Source: Thermohalobaculum sp039026375
GTDB taxonomy: Bacteria > Pseudomonadota > Alphaproteobacteria > Rhodobacterales > Rhodobacteraceae
Assembly (NCBI GenBank): GCA_039026375.1
Contig: JBCCML010000014.1
Coordinates: 33,764-97,763 of the forward strand
Length of the DNA: 64,000 nt
Direction of reading: 5' to 3'
In this document: piece by piece, positions 25,458 to 34,235 of the stretch
How the letters are laid out: every line of letters starts with the position of its first letter
Position numbering within the stretch: the first letter of the stretch is position 1
Notes under the pieces: model-generated
What the model was told of the DNA's origin: nothing
Databases searched by the model: none
The model's input: only the letters and a program-made list of their open reading frames with translations
Program-made: the position numbers and the translations under genes

Positions 25458-26966
25458 TTAAGCGACCTTCTTGCGGATCTGATCGGCGGTCTGTCGGATG
25501 GCGCGGACCTCGTCGGCGTCCTTGCGATCCAGATTGCGGATCTGCATCTGCATCCGGCGGTTCTGGCGAAAGCGGTCGCCATGGTGGGCCAGATAATCCC
25601 AATAGAGCGCCGTGAACGGGCAGGCCTCCGCGCCCGTCGACTGCTTGGGCGAGAAGCGGCAGCCCCGGCAATAGTCCGACATCCGGTCGATATAGGCCCC
25701 CGACGCGGTGTAGGGTTTGGTGCCGACGATCCCGCCATCGGCGTGCTGGCTCATGCCCAGCGTGTTCGGCAGGCTGACCCAGTCGATGGCATCCAGATAC
25801 ATCTCCATATGCCATTCGTGGAAGCGGTAGGGATCGGCCCGCCAGAGCAGCGCAAACAACCCCATCACCATCAGCCGCTGGATGTGGTGGGCATAGCCCG
25901 TTTGCACCAGTCCACCTAACCCATCCGACAGGCAGGCCATTTCGGTCTCGCCCGTCCAGAAAAAGCCCGGCAACTCAGCCCGCGCGTCCAGACCATTCAG
26001 GCCCGCGTAGTCGGGCATCTCGGTCCAGTAGACGTTGCGGATGTACTCCCGCCAGCCCAGAATCTGGCGCACGAACCCCTCGACCGCATTCATCGGCGCG
26101 CCGTCGTCCAAGGCGGCGATGGCCCGCTCGGTCACCTCGCGCGGGTTGAGCATTTTCAGGTTCATCGCCGCAGAAAGGCGCGAATGCCACAGCGTCAGGT
26201 GCCCCGTGGCCATGGCGTCCTGATAATCGCCAAAGTGCACCAGGCGTGCCTGGATGAATTGGTCCAGATGCGCCAGCGCCGAGGAACGGCTGACCGGTTC
26301 GGCAAACCCCTGGGTCGAGCCCGGCGCGTCGGGGAACAGCCGCTCGACCGTCGCCATCACCCCGCGCGTGATCGCGTCGGGTTGGCAGTCCGGGCGCCCT
26401 GGCGTCAGGCCTGGGCCGTCACGACCGAAGCTTTTGCGGTTGTCGTGGTCAAAGTTCCACTGGCCGCCCAGGGGTTTGTCCCCCTCCATCAGCAGGCCGG
26501 TTTCCTTGCGCTGCCAGCGGTAGAAATCCTCCAGGATCCAGCGCTTGCGGCCCGATTTCCAATCGTGGAACGCGCGCGGGCTGGTCAGAAAGTGCGTGTC
26601 CGAGTGGATCTCGATCCCCGGGAAGCGGTCGCGCAGCGCCTTTCGCACCCGCCAATCGCCCGGCAGAGTGACATGCAATTGCTGCGCCCCGTGCAAAGCA
26701 ATGCCGTCGGCAAGCGTCTCCGCCGGGCCTTCATCGTCGATGGGGTGGTAGTGCACCGTCCAGCCGCGATCGCGCAGCGCATCGCGAAAATGGCGCATGG
26801 CAGAGAAGAACAGCACCAAACGCTTCTTGTGTTGGTTGATATAGGCCGCTTCCTCTCGCGCCTCGACCATCACAACGGCATCCTCGGCCGGATCCATGCC
26901 GCCGAAGACACCCGCGTCGATGTCCAACTGGTCGCCCAGTACGATGATCAGATTGCGGATGCTCAA
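25458..26966 (-). CDS. Iron-sulfur bacterial cryptochrome/photolyase (PhrB/CryB-like)
   Basis: This 502-residue flavoprotein belongs to the FeS-BCP (CryPro) class of (6-4) photolyases and cryptochromes. It opens with NLIIVLGDQLD. The four cluster cysteines are visible: one in MACLSDGLGGL, then SDYCRGCRFSPKQS and AEACPFTALYWDYL. The FAD domain includes QILGWREYIRNVYW. It repairs (6-4) photoproducts and/or senses blue light. The likely start is TTG at 26966, overlapping the DUF2256 stop (TTGA). In-frame codons further upstream would extend it into that gene. Confidence 0.87.
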   Translation of the reverse strand: MSIRNLIIVLGDQLDIDAGVFGGMDPAEDAVVMVEAREEAAYINQHKKRLVLFFSAMRHFRDALRDRGWTVHYHPIDDEGPAETLADGIALHGAQQLHVTLPGDWRVRKALRDRFPGIEIHSDTHFLTSPRAFHDWKSGRKRWILEDFYRWQRKETGLLMEGDKPLGGQWNFDHDNRKSFGRDGPGLTPGRPDCQPDAITRGVMATVERLFPDAPGSTQGFAEPVSRSSALAHLDQFIQARLVHFGDYQDAMATGHLTLWHSRLSAAMNLKMLNPREVTERAIAALDDGAPMNAVEGFVRQILGWREYIRNVYWTEMPDYAGLNGLDARAELPGFFWTGETEMACLSDGLGGLVQTGYAHHIQRLMVMGLFALLWRADPYRFHEWHMEMYLDAIDWVSLPNTLGMSQHADGGIVGTKPYTASGAYIDRMSDYCRGCRFSPKQSTGAEACPFTALYWDYLAHHGDRFRQNRRMQMQIRNLDRKDADEVRAIRQTADQIRKKVA

Positions 26967-27121
26967 GGGCGCGCAGCGCGTTTCGCGTCGCGGCGGCACC
27001 GATCAGAGCAGTAGCGCACCTCGTCCCAGACGGCCGCCCATTTGCGCCTCCAGGTAAAGGGGCGTTGGCAGCTGGCGCAGGTTTTCGTGGGCAGATCGCC
27101 CTTCTTCCGCATCTTGCTCAT
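26963..27121 (-). CDS. DUF2256 small zinc-ribbon-like protein
   Basis: This 52-residue basic protein has CxxC...CxxxC (KTCASCQRPFTWRRKW, then RYCSDRCRRDAK), typical of DUF2256. The family is often found next to or fused with cryptochrome/photolyase genes. It lies between two such genes here, 73 bases after one and overlapping the other by 4 bases. A role linked to these light-dependent enzymes is inferred from this neighbourhood. An alternative start at 27112 would shorten it by three residues. Confidence 0.85.
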   Translation of the reverse strand: MSKMRKKGDLPTKTCASCQRPFTWRRKWAAVWDEVRYCSDRCRRDAKRAARP

Positions 27122-27194
27122 GGAGGCGGGAGCTAGGGCGGCCAGAGGGAGCGTCCACGCGACGTTCCGTCCCCATCCGGGGCGGGCCTGCGCC

Positions 27195-28697
27195 TTAAAG
27201 GTCCAGGTCCATCTGGCCGTCGGGCTTGGGTGCGGCCTCCGCTCGCGGCCGGCGGCGGGAGGCATGTTTCTGAACCACGCCCGCCTGGGCTTCGCGGAAG
27301 CCATCGGTGCGGCGCACGGCATAGACCCGCTCGCGCGCGGCCTTTGCTGCCTTGACCGGGTCGACCAGCGGCATCGGATAGTCGCGGCCCAGGAAACAGC
27401 CCGCGGCCTCCTGCTCCATCGCCGTCATTTTCCAGGGCTCGTGGATCAGGGGCGCCGGCACCTCATCCAGCTCGGGCACCCAGCGGCGGATAAAGACGCC
27501 GTCCGGGTCATGTTCATAGCTCTGCTTCACCGGGTTGTAGACGCGCAGGGTGTTAATGCCCGTCACACCCGACTGCATCTGGCACTGGCTCCAGTGAATG
27601 CCGGGCTCATAATCGGTGAACAGCCGCGCCAGGCCCGGCCCAAAGGCCCGCCAATCCAGCCACAGGTGGTAGGCGGCGACCGACACGACCATGGCGCGCA
27701 TCCGAAAGTTCAGCCAGCCGGTGCCGTCAAGCGCCCGCATGCAGGCATCCACCAGCGGCAAACCCGTCCGGCCGGTCAGCCAGGCCTGCAGCCGGTCCTC
27801 GTCATGGTCGCCTTCCCGCAGATCCTCGTAGCCCCGGTGCATGCAATGAGTCTCGATCTCAGGCTCGTCCTCCAGCTTTTGCATGAAATGGCAGCGCCAG
27901 TGCAGGCGCGAGATGAAGCTATCGATCGACCGGCGGAAATCCCCTGGCGGGTGATCGGCGCGCGCCTTGCGGGCGGCGTGCCAGGCCTCGCGGGTCGAGA
28001 TCGTGCCCCAGGCCAAGTGCGGCGACAGGCGGGAGCACGCATCATAGGCCGTCACCGGGGACGACATTTCGCGCCGATAATGCTCGCCCCGTGTGGTCAG
28101 AAACGTATCCAGCAGGCGGTGCGCCGGATCCGGTCCGGCGGGCACATCCTCGCAATCGTCATCGTCCAGCCCAAGCAGGCGCTCGGACGGGATGCGCCCG
28201 GGTGTGACCCCATGTGCTAGCAACAATTCTGGCGCGGGCAACGGGGCTGTGCCCATCCGCCGGTCCCAGACTTGCGCCCAGCCATCGCGGCTGTCCAAAC
28301 GACGCACCACGCCAGCTTGTGGCTGTTCGTGCCAGGGAACGCCGCGTTCTTGGGCCCAGGCGGCGATGCGTTTGTCGCGGGCAAAGCTCCAGGCATCGCC
28401 CGTCTCTTCATGCGACCAAAGCTGCATGTCCTGCGAGGTGCGCCAAAACTCATCCAAAACCTCGGCGGAATCGCCGATCCGCACGACCAGCGGCGCCCCC
28501 AGAACGGCCAACTGAGTGCGCAGCGCCGCCAGCGCCCGTGCTACAAAACGCCATTGCCGCGCGCTGGCTGTGGACTGCGCCCATTGGTCCGGTTCGATGA
28601 TGTAGAGGGGCAGAACAAGCCCATGGCTCCGCGCTTCTGTCAGCACGGCGTGGTCTTTGACCCTTAGATCCCGTTTGAACCAAACGACGTTAAGCAA
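27195..28697 (-). CDS. Cryptochrome/deoxyribodipyrimidine photolyase family protein
   Basis: This 500-residue protein has the N-terminal antenna domain start (LNVVWFKRDLRVKDHAVL) and the C-terminal FAD domain, with LAWGTISTREAWHA, INTLRVYNPVKQ and SQCQMQSGVTG. Such enzymes use blue light to repair cyclobutane dimers or act as photoreceptors; this subgroup is mostly uncharacterised. The C-terminus has a basic tail (ASRRRPRAEAAPKP) with a short acidic end. It heads the cluster with DUF2256 and the FeS photolyase. Confidence 0.88.
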   Translation of the reverse strand: MLNVVWFKRDLRVKDHAVLTEARSHGLVLPLYIIEPDQWAQSTASARQWRFVARALAALRTQLAVLGAPLVVRIGDSAEVLDEFWRTSQDMQLWSHEETGDAWSFARDKRIAAWAQERGVPWHEQPQAGVVRRLDSRDGWAQVWDRRMGTAPLPAPELLLAHGVTPGRIPSERLLGLDDDDCEDVPAGPDPAHRLLDTFLTTRGEHYRREMSSPVTAYDACSRLSPHLAWGTISTREAWHAARKARADHPPGDFRRSIDSFISRLHWRCHFMQKLEDEPEIETHCMHRGYEDLREGDHDEDRLQAWLTGRTGLPLVDACMRALDGTGWLNFRMRAMVVSVAAYHLWLDWRAFGPGLARLFTDYEPGIHWSQCQMQSGVTGINTLRVYNPVKQSYEHDPDGVFIRRWVPELDEVPAPLIHEPWKMTAMEQEAAGCFLGRDYPMPLVDPVKAAKAARERVYAVRRTDGFREAQAGVVQKHASRRRPRAEAAPKPDGQMDLDL

Positions 28698-28768
28698 GCC
28701 AGTCCTCCAATGCGGCGGGGAACTGGCTCAGGACAGGTGGGTTGTCAATGGTAGGTCCCTGTCGAGGC

Positions 28769-29098
28769 TCAGTCGGTTTCGGACATCAGCTGCGCTTTTG
28801 CCTCGGCCATCAACTCGGCCATCTTTGCCCGGATCTCTTCTTCGGCAATGCTGACGCCCTTGGCCTCGAAATCGCCCGACACCTTGCGGAACACGTCCTC
28901 GTCACCCGGTTCCTCGAAATCCGCAGCCACGACCTCTTTGGCATAGGCCTGGGCCGCATCACCACTGACGCCCATCTTTTCCGCCGCCCATTCGCCAAGC
29001 AGGCGGTTGCGCCGCGCTTCGGCCTTGAACTGCATCTCGGCGTCGTGGGCGAATTTCCGCTCGAACCCGCGTTCCCGTTCTTCCAGGCTGCTGCTCAT
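28769..29098 (-). CDS. DUF1476 protein (ATP synthase inhibitor zeta-like)
   Basis: This 109-residue all-alpha protein begins SSLEERERGFERKFAHD, with the signature FKAEARRNRLLGEWAAEKMG. The family is restricted to alphaproteobacteria and includes the zeta inhibitor of the F1Fo ATP synthase in Paracoccus. The start at 29098 gives the normal family length. In related genomes it is usually next to purC; here a metallopeptidase gene separates them. Confidence 0.88.
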   Translation of the reverse strand: MSSSLEERERGFERKFAHDAEMQFKAEARRNRLLGEWAAEKMGVSGDAAQAYAKEVVAADFEEPGDEDVFRKVSGDFEAKGVSIAEEEIRAKMAELMAEAKAQLMSETD

Positions 29099-29251
29099 GT
29101 CGATCCATCCTATAACTGGGCGCTGACTATTCGGACTGGTTCGTGGGATATGGGCGATTTGCCGGCCTGACGCAACACCACGGGCCGCTCGCTGGACAGA
29201 ATCGGGCCCCTGTGGTTCGGTTGGCCTTGGGGAGATAGGGAGGCGTTTTAC

Positions 29252-30769
29252 GTGCGAGGTTTCTGGCGCCGAGCAGCCTTTGCAGTTTTGGTTGCAGTAG
29301 GATTGGCCAGCCCAGCAGCGGCCACCGTGGAAGATCACTTGGGGCCACTGGCAAAGGGCATCGTCCTGGGCCAAGAGGGGCCTTGGCGCGCACGCGATTC
29401 CGAAGGTTGGTTCATCCTGGGTAACGATACCGACCCAAACTCGATCAAGTACTACTGGATCAACGACAATGTCCTGCAGACCGGCAGACGCCAGACCGTT
29501 GTCCGCGTATTGCCGCGGGGCAACGGCGCTTTTGCGGGACTGATTTTTCATCATCAGGCCAGCGACAGGTATCTGGCCTTTGCCGTCGGCACCGACGGTA
29601 CTGCGCAGCTGTTTGAACGCAAGCCCGGCGCATTCAACGCCTATCCGCTGAACCGCGCACGCCCTGCCCTTGATGGCAGCGACATGCTGGAAATCCGGGA
29701 GGTTCCCGGCCGCATCTCGCTCTATCTCAACGGGGAGGAGGTGCACACGCTCGAAGAGTCGAGCGGTTTCTCGGGCCGATTGGGGATCGTCGCGCTGGGC
29801 ACCGGGCGGTTTGCCTATGACGGCTTTCGGGTGGTCACGGCCGGCACGACCGATGCCGGCCCGCCGGCGCCAGAGAATGACACCCCGATCAGCAAAGGCC
29901 CCGGCGACCGGCGCGGGGATGAGGGCGACATTGGGCGCAGCGATCCCCAACGGGACTCGCCCAATATCGACGCAAACGAGGTCTACATCGCGCAGGTGCT
30001 GTTGGGGACCACGCTGGGTGTCTTCTTCCACGAGTTCGGCCACGCCTTGATCGGCGAAACCGGCCTGCCGGCGACTGGGCCGGAAGAAGACGTGGCGGAC
30101 GGTTTCTCGGCCTTCATTCTGTCTGGTGCCCCGCTGCGCGAGGATCTTAATGCGGAAGAGCGCGAGATCGTGGCCGGGCTGGTGCGCTATTCGGCGCTGC
30201 TCTGGTATTACAGCGGCGTGCAGAAAAAGCAGGCCGGGCAAGAACAGCCCTGGCAGTCCGAGCATGCGCCGGACCTCAAGAGGTTTCGCAATGCGTTCTG
30301 CATCATCTTCGCATCAAAGCCCGAGCTTTACCTGCAACTGGCGGACAGGGTCGGCTTCAAGGACCGCACACGCCAGCGTTGTCAGATGGAGTATGACAAA
30401 CGCAAACGCGCCTGGGACCTGATCCTGCAAACTGTCAGCCGCGATCTTGGCCCGGATAGCCCCGGCGCCTACGCGTCAGATGCGCCCGGCGGACGCATCC
30501 TTCTTGATTTCCAGCCCGCAAATTCGGCTGTTGGGAACAAAGTGATCCAGCTCCTCAACACCACGGGCATCCTGCGCGACGCGGTGGCTGGGATGGAGCG
30601 GTATGTCGTCTGGCCGCGCGACGTGAAGGTGACGTTCCGCGAATGCGAGCAGATCAACGCCTGGTACGACCCCAACAACCAGGAGGTCGTGATGTGCTAC
30701 GGGCTGGTCGACTATTTTGGCCGCGTGATCATGCGGGCGGAAGGCAAGGAACACTTGATGCCGCGCTAG
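29252..30769 (+). CDS. Exported DUF4344 putative metallopeptidase with N-terminal beta-sandwich domain
   Basis: This 505-residue protein starts with GTG (GGGAGG upstream) and has a Sec signal peptide (FAVLVAVGLASPAAA). Residues 25-200 look like a laminin-G/concanavalin-type beta sandwich (YYWINDNVL, ISLYLNGEEVHTLEES, LGIVALGTGRFAYDGFRVV). A low-complexity linker follows, then the DUF4344 domain with the zinc motif HEFGHALIGE and a downstream Glu-rich ATGPEEDVADGFSAFIL that supplies the third ligand. It probably acts in the periplasm or outside the cell. The substrate is unknown. Confidence 0.82.
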   Translation: MRGFWRRAAFAVLVAVGLASPAAATVEDHLGPLAKGIVLGQEGPWRARDSEGWFILGNDTDPNSIKYYWINDNVLQTGRRQTVVRVLPRGNGAFAGLIFHHQASDRYLAFAVGTDGTAQLFERKPGAFNAYPLNRARPALDGSDMLEIREVPGRISLYLNGEEVHTLEESSGFSGRLGIVALGTGRFAYDGFRVVTAGTTDAGPPAPENDTPISKGPGDRRGDEGDIGRSDPQRDSPNIDANEVYIAQVLLGTTLGVFFHEFGHALIGETGLPATGPEEDVADGFSAFILSGAPLREDLNAEEREIVAGLVRYSALLWYYSGVQKKQAGQEQPWQSEHAPDLKRFRNAFCIIFASKPELYLQLADRVGFKDRTRQRCQMEYDKRKRAWDLILQTVSRDLGPDSPGAYASDAPGGRILLDFQPANSAVGNKVIQLLNTTGILRDAVAGMERYVVWPRDVKVTFRECEQINAWYDPNNQEVVMCYGLVDYFGRVIMRAEGKEHLMPR

Positions 30770-30906
30770 ACGGCGGTTCACCGGCCAGGGATCTGCTCAC
30801 CGCCGACGACCTCAGGGTTCCCCTTGGCAAATCTTAGGCATCCCCGTATATCCGCCCCTCTTGGCTCGCACGGCTGCCGCGGGCTCTAACCCCTTTGGAG
30901 ACGCTC

Positions 30907-31668
30907 ATGGCCCGCCGCCGCATGGTTTACGAAGGCAAGGCGAAAATCTTGTATGAAGGTCCCGAGCCCGGGACCCTGGTCCAGTATTTCAAGGACGACG
31001 CCACCGCATTCAACGCCGAAAAGCACGACGTGATCGACGGCAAGGGCGTGCTGAACAACCGCATCTCCGAACATATCATGACGGCGCTGGGCGGCATTGG
31101 CGTGCCCAACCACTTCATCAAACGGCTGAACATGCGCGAGCAATTGATCCGCGCGGTCGAGATCGTGCCGCTGGAGGTCGTCGTGCGCAACGTCGCCGCA
31201 GGCTCGCTGGCCAAGCGTCTGGGGCTGGAGGAAGGCCTGCCGCTGGCCCGCCCGATCATCGAATTCTACTACAAGGACGACAAGCTGGGCGATCCGCTGG
31301 TCACCGAAGAGCACATCATCGCCTTCAACTGGGCCAACCAGCAGGACATCGACGACATGATCAGCCTGGCGCTCCGGGTGAACGACTTCCTGTCAGGCCT
31401 GTTCATGGGCGTGGGCATCAAGCTGGTGGACTTCAAGATCGAGTGCGGCCGCATCTATGACGGCGACTTCCAGCGCCTGATCCTGGCCGACGAGATCTCG
31501 CCTGACAGCTGCCGCCTGTGGGACGTCAAAACCGGCCAAAAGTTGGACAAGGACGTCTTCCGCCGCGATCTGGGCAGCCTGGCTGACGCCTACACCGAAG
31601 TGGCACGGCGCCTGGGCATCCTGCCGGAAGGCGGCAACGTCAAGGGCGGGCCGAAGCTGGTGCACTAA
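30907..31668 (+). CDS. purC: SAICAR synthase PurC
   Basis: This 253-residue enzyme joins CAIR and aspartate with ATP in de novo purine synthesis. It has MVYEGKAKILYEG with the nucleotide loop, FKDDATAFNAEKHDVIDGKG, LEVVVRNVAAGSLAKR, and DFKIECGRIYDG with EISPDSCRLWD. The ATG at 30907 is used because GGAG lies seven bases before it; an upstream in-frame TTG at 30895 overlaps that site. purS, purQ and purL follow on the same strand, each separated by unrelated genes. Confidence 0.95.
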   Translation: MARRRMVYEGKAKILYEGPEPGTLVQYFKDDATAFNAEKHDVIDGKGVLNNRISEHIMTALGGIGVPNHFIKRLNMREQLIRAVEIVPLEVVVRNVAAGSLAKRLGLEEGLPLARPIIEFYYKDDKLGDPLVTEEHIIAFNWANQQDIDDMISLALRVNDFLSGLFMGVGIKLVDFKIECGRIYDGDFQRLILADEISPDSCRLWDVKTGQKLDKDVFRRDLGSLADAYTEVARRLGILPEGGNVKGGPKLVH

Positions 31669-31761
31669 GCGCCGGCTGCCGATTAGCTTGGGCAAAACGA
31701 CCTAGCTGACGCGGACGTCTGTGCGCGCTATGCTCTGGCAGCGGCTGGAGCATTGAGGCGC

Positions 31762-33096
31762 ATGGTACGATTTCTACTAGCGGTATTTCTGATACTGTCG
31801 GCTGCGGCAGCGGACGCTCAAAAGCTGAACCGACAGGACGTCTTGGCCGCACAAGAGCAGCTGACACTGCTCGGCTATCACGCGGGCGAACTCGATGGTA
31901 TCTGGAGCCTGGCGTTGGTTGAGGCAATCGCCGCCTATCGCAGGGACTGGCAGATGCCCCCTGGCGACTTGGACGGGCGCCTGCTGGCCCACCTTCTCCA
32001 GGATCATCCTCAGACCAGGGCGCAGTGGTTCCCGACGATCGAGGGCTGCTCTGTTTGGATTTCGCGCCCATTACCTCAGTTAACTGCGAGTTGGTCTGGG
32101 GAGTGCACAGACGGCAAAGCCAGTGGACAAGGCATGTTGCTCAGGCACCATGTCCAAAACGGCGACACGCAAACCACGATGTATCTTGGTGGCATGTGGA
32201 CCGGGCTGCACGAGGGTAGCGGAACCAGTGTTTGGGCCACTGGAGAAGTTTACGTAGGTGAAGTGCACAAAGGAAATAGGCACGGTCAGGGTGTCTATAT
32301 CGACGCCAACGGCGATCGGTTTGACGGCCAGTTCTACGAGGATGAGCCCCATGGATTTGGCATATTCACGAGTTTAAACGGCGAGCGCTACCAAGGCCTT
32401 TGGCGCGATGGCAACAGACATGGAATTGGCATGCTAACAAAGCCAAACGGCAGCCGGTACGCGGGTACTTGGCAGGATGATGAACGACACGGCTACGGGT
32501 TTTACACTGGTTCAAACGGCGACGAGTACAAAGGGGCGTGGGAGCACGATAAGGTGACCGGCTACGGGACGCGGGCGTTTCTAAGTTACGCTTTATCCGG
32601 CGGCAGTGGGAAGACGCAAAGCCGTATCGCCAAGCGGGTCGCATTGTCGTCCCAAGTGCCTCGCTACGAGGGCGAGTTTCGTGACGGTGAGATGCATGGC
32701 AAGGGCGTCCTCACCTCTCCTGGCGTGGGCCGATACGAAGGCGGGTTTCGCGAAGGCAAATTTCATGGCTTTGGCAATTTCGTTTGGGTAGATGGGACGC
32801 GCTATCGAGGGGAAATGAGCGACGGTAATAAGCACGGGCGGGGCATCTTCATTTGGCATACCGGCACGCACTACCACGGTGAATTCAGGGACGATCGCAG
32901 GCACGGGCGTGGCACAGTCGTTGGGGCAAATGGCATGCACTTTACCGGCGAGTGGCGCCGGGGCCATCCAAATGGCCCTGGAACGATCACGTGGCCCGAT
33001 AGCCGAAGTTATTCGGGAACCTGGAAAGACGGTTGTCTCCGCCAGGGCGAGATAATAGCCAAACTCTTTACCGCCGACGAAGCATGCGGGTTTTGA
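31762..33096 (+). CDS. Secreted PG-binding/MORN-repeat protein
   Basis: This 444-residue exported protein has a signal peptide (MVRFLLAVFLILSAAAADA). Residues 22-80 resemble a PG_binding_1 domain (VLAAQEQLTLLGYHAGELDG). About 12 MORN-type repeats of 23 residues follow (e.g. RYQGLWRDGNRHGIGMLTKP, RYEGEFRDGEMHGKGVL), with an insertion of about 25 residues between the sixth and seventh. MORN sheets bind lipids or scaffold proteins in eukaryotes; bacterial versions are poorly known. A periplasmic peptidoglycan-associated scaffold is a reasonable inference. ATG 31762 is preferred over TTG 31753 because it starts the signal peptide. Confidence 0.85.
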   Translation: MVRFLLAVFLILSAAAADAQKLNRQDVLAAQEQLTLLGYHAGELDGIWSLALVEAIAAYRRDWQMPPGDLDGRLLAHLLQDHPQTRAQWFPTIEGCSVWISRPLPQLTASWSGECTDGKASGQGMLLRHHVQNGDTQTTMYLGGMWTGLHEGSGTSVWATGEVYVGEVHKGNRHGQGVYIDANGDRFDGQFYEDEPHGFGIFTSLNGERYQGLWRDGNRHGIGMLTKPNGSRYAGTWQDDERHGYGFYTGSNGDEYKGAWEHDKVTGYGTRAFLSYALSGGSGKTQSRIAKRVALSSQVPRYEGEFRDGEMHGKGVLTSPGVGRYEGGFREGKFHGFGNFVWVDGTRYRGEMSDGNKHGRGIFIWHTGTHYHGEFRDDRRHGRGTVVGANGMHFTGEWRRGHPNGPGTITWPDSRSYSGTWKDGCLRQGEIIAKLFTADEACGF

Positions 33097-33456
33097 TCCG
33101 CACCCTCACCACGAAGTCATCCGGCCGCCTGAGACTACGGCGTCCGGGCAGAAGCCTTCCGGGCCGTACCCGCGGATTGCGCCCGCGGTTAACCCGTCAT
33201 CCACGCAGCCCCGGTCGCCCGGGTATCCGCGTAGCTTCCAATGGTGCCGTTTTTGGGGTCCGGCGGTCGACCCGTCGTCACGTGCTACTCGCCCGTCGCC
33301 TGCACGCCAGCCCTTGCGGGGCTGTTAGGGGCCGCTAAGCCCCGGCGTATCGTCTAAGAGCGAACGATGTTGCCTTTGCTAGGCGCCACCGCTCCGGGTT
33401 GCCCTGGGGCCCCGGACTTAACCATCTTTCGCACGCGACCGGACCGGTCTTTCGCT
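33097..33456. other. GC-rich non-coding stretch downstream of the MORN gene
   Basis: No credible protein gene is seen here. Short hairpins are frequent, for example CAGCCC-TTGCG-GGGCTG and GGGGC-CGCTAA-GCCCC near 33310-33343. It adjoins the 3' end of a minus-strand tRNA. Confidence 0.45.
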
Positions 33457-33530
33457 TGGACGAAGTTACGGGAGTTGAACCCGCACCGTCGGATTATCAG
33501 GCCGAAGCTCTACCGTTGAGCTAAACTCCG
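33457..33530 (-). tRNA. tRNA-Ile (anticodon GAU), divergent body, CCA encoded
   Basis: A 74-nt cloverleaf can be folded by eye. The acceptor CGGAGTT pairs with AACTTCG (one G-T), U8-A9 follow, the D stem GCTC/GAGC has loop AACGGTA, and the anticodon stem TCGGC/TCCGA (one C-T mismatch) carries loop CTGATAA (anticodon GAT). The T arm GCGGG-TTCAACT-CCCGT and discriminator T with encoded CCA complete it. The usual alphaproteobacterial tRNA-Ile(GAU) sits in rRNA operons and begins GGGCC; this one is different and lies alone. It may be a second isoacceptor, a phage/island tRNA, or decaying. Confidence 0.75.
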
Positions 33531-34235
33531 GTTCCCAAAGACGTGCCGGTCCGTTGCTGGCTGACCTTTTGGGCCAGTCAATACAACACGCCTTCCTGTC
33601 CCTTGGTTTGCGTCCGCGGAACGTCATGGCGCGACCCCGGCCGTTTCCGACCCAAACCGCGGATGATGGTGCCCCGCCCTTCCCCGCAACGGGTCGAACT
33701 GGGGGCGCCTACCCGTTGGAAACCAGCGCACGCCGACTTGGCAGACCGGGCGCGGGGGCCAACCCGCTTCAGCCCCCCAGCGTTGCCCGGGGGCGGGATC
33801 CTTTCGGACCCGGTCACGGCTTTTCGCCTGTCGAGGAGTTGCCTCCCCGCATCCCCCGTCGGCGCCAGGTGGCAGCGCCGGGTAGGACTTTCCTGGGCTT
33901 GCATGGATGGTCCGGCCGGTGCCGGTGATGCCCCGGGAAGGGACACCTTTGGGCCGGGTTGCCCCGGCTTATCCTTGGCTCGGACGCCATGCCGCCCGAC
34001 CCACGCCAAAGCGCGGGAGCGGCGATATGAGGGAAGCCGCCAGGCAGTGCAAGGGTGGTTAACCGGGCGATCGCTCGCTTTTTAGAATTGTTCTAAAAAG
34101 ACAACAGCCGCGCAACGCCAACGCCGCAACGAACCGCTGCAAGAGCCGACAAGGGGGTGGCAAGGGGCTGGCGTCCGGCCGGGCTCTCTGCCACTCTTTT
34201 CCCGACGATGATCAGCGTTGGTGGGGAGAAACATC
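33531..34235. other. GC-rich non-coding block upstream of DUF3592 genes
   Basis: Several overlapping open frames exist here on both strands, but their translations are low-complexity Pro/Arg/Gly-rich, as in non-coding GC-rich DNA. I call no gene. It contains the iron-box-like palindrome at 34078-34100. Confidence 0.45.
34078..34100. promoter_or_regulatory. Perfect palindrome resembling an Irr/ICE iron-response operator
   Basis: Arms CTTTTTAGAA and TTCTAAAAAG are perfectly inverted around TTG. From memory, Irr (Fur family) operators in alphaproteobacteria centre on TTAGAA-N3-TTCTAA, which this matches. It is very AT-rich in a GC-rich surround. The nearest downstream gene on the plus strand starts at 34236. 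No T-run follows, so a terminator is less likely. Confidence 0.45.

Noticed and set aside
33700..33830. Second tRNA near the tRNA-Ile
   Set aside because: A D-arm-like and a T-loop-like string occur, but no complete cloverleaf could be folded.
33531..34080. Several overlapping ORFs of 120-180 codons on both strands
   Set aside because: Translations are Pro/Arg/Gly-rich with no domain pattern, and frames overlap on both strands, as in GC-rich non-coding DNA.
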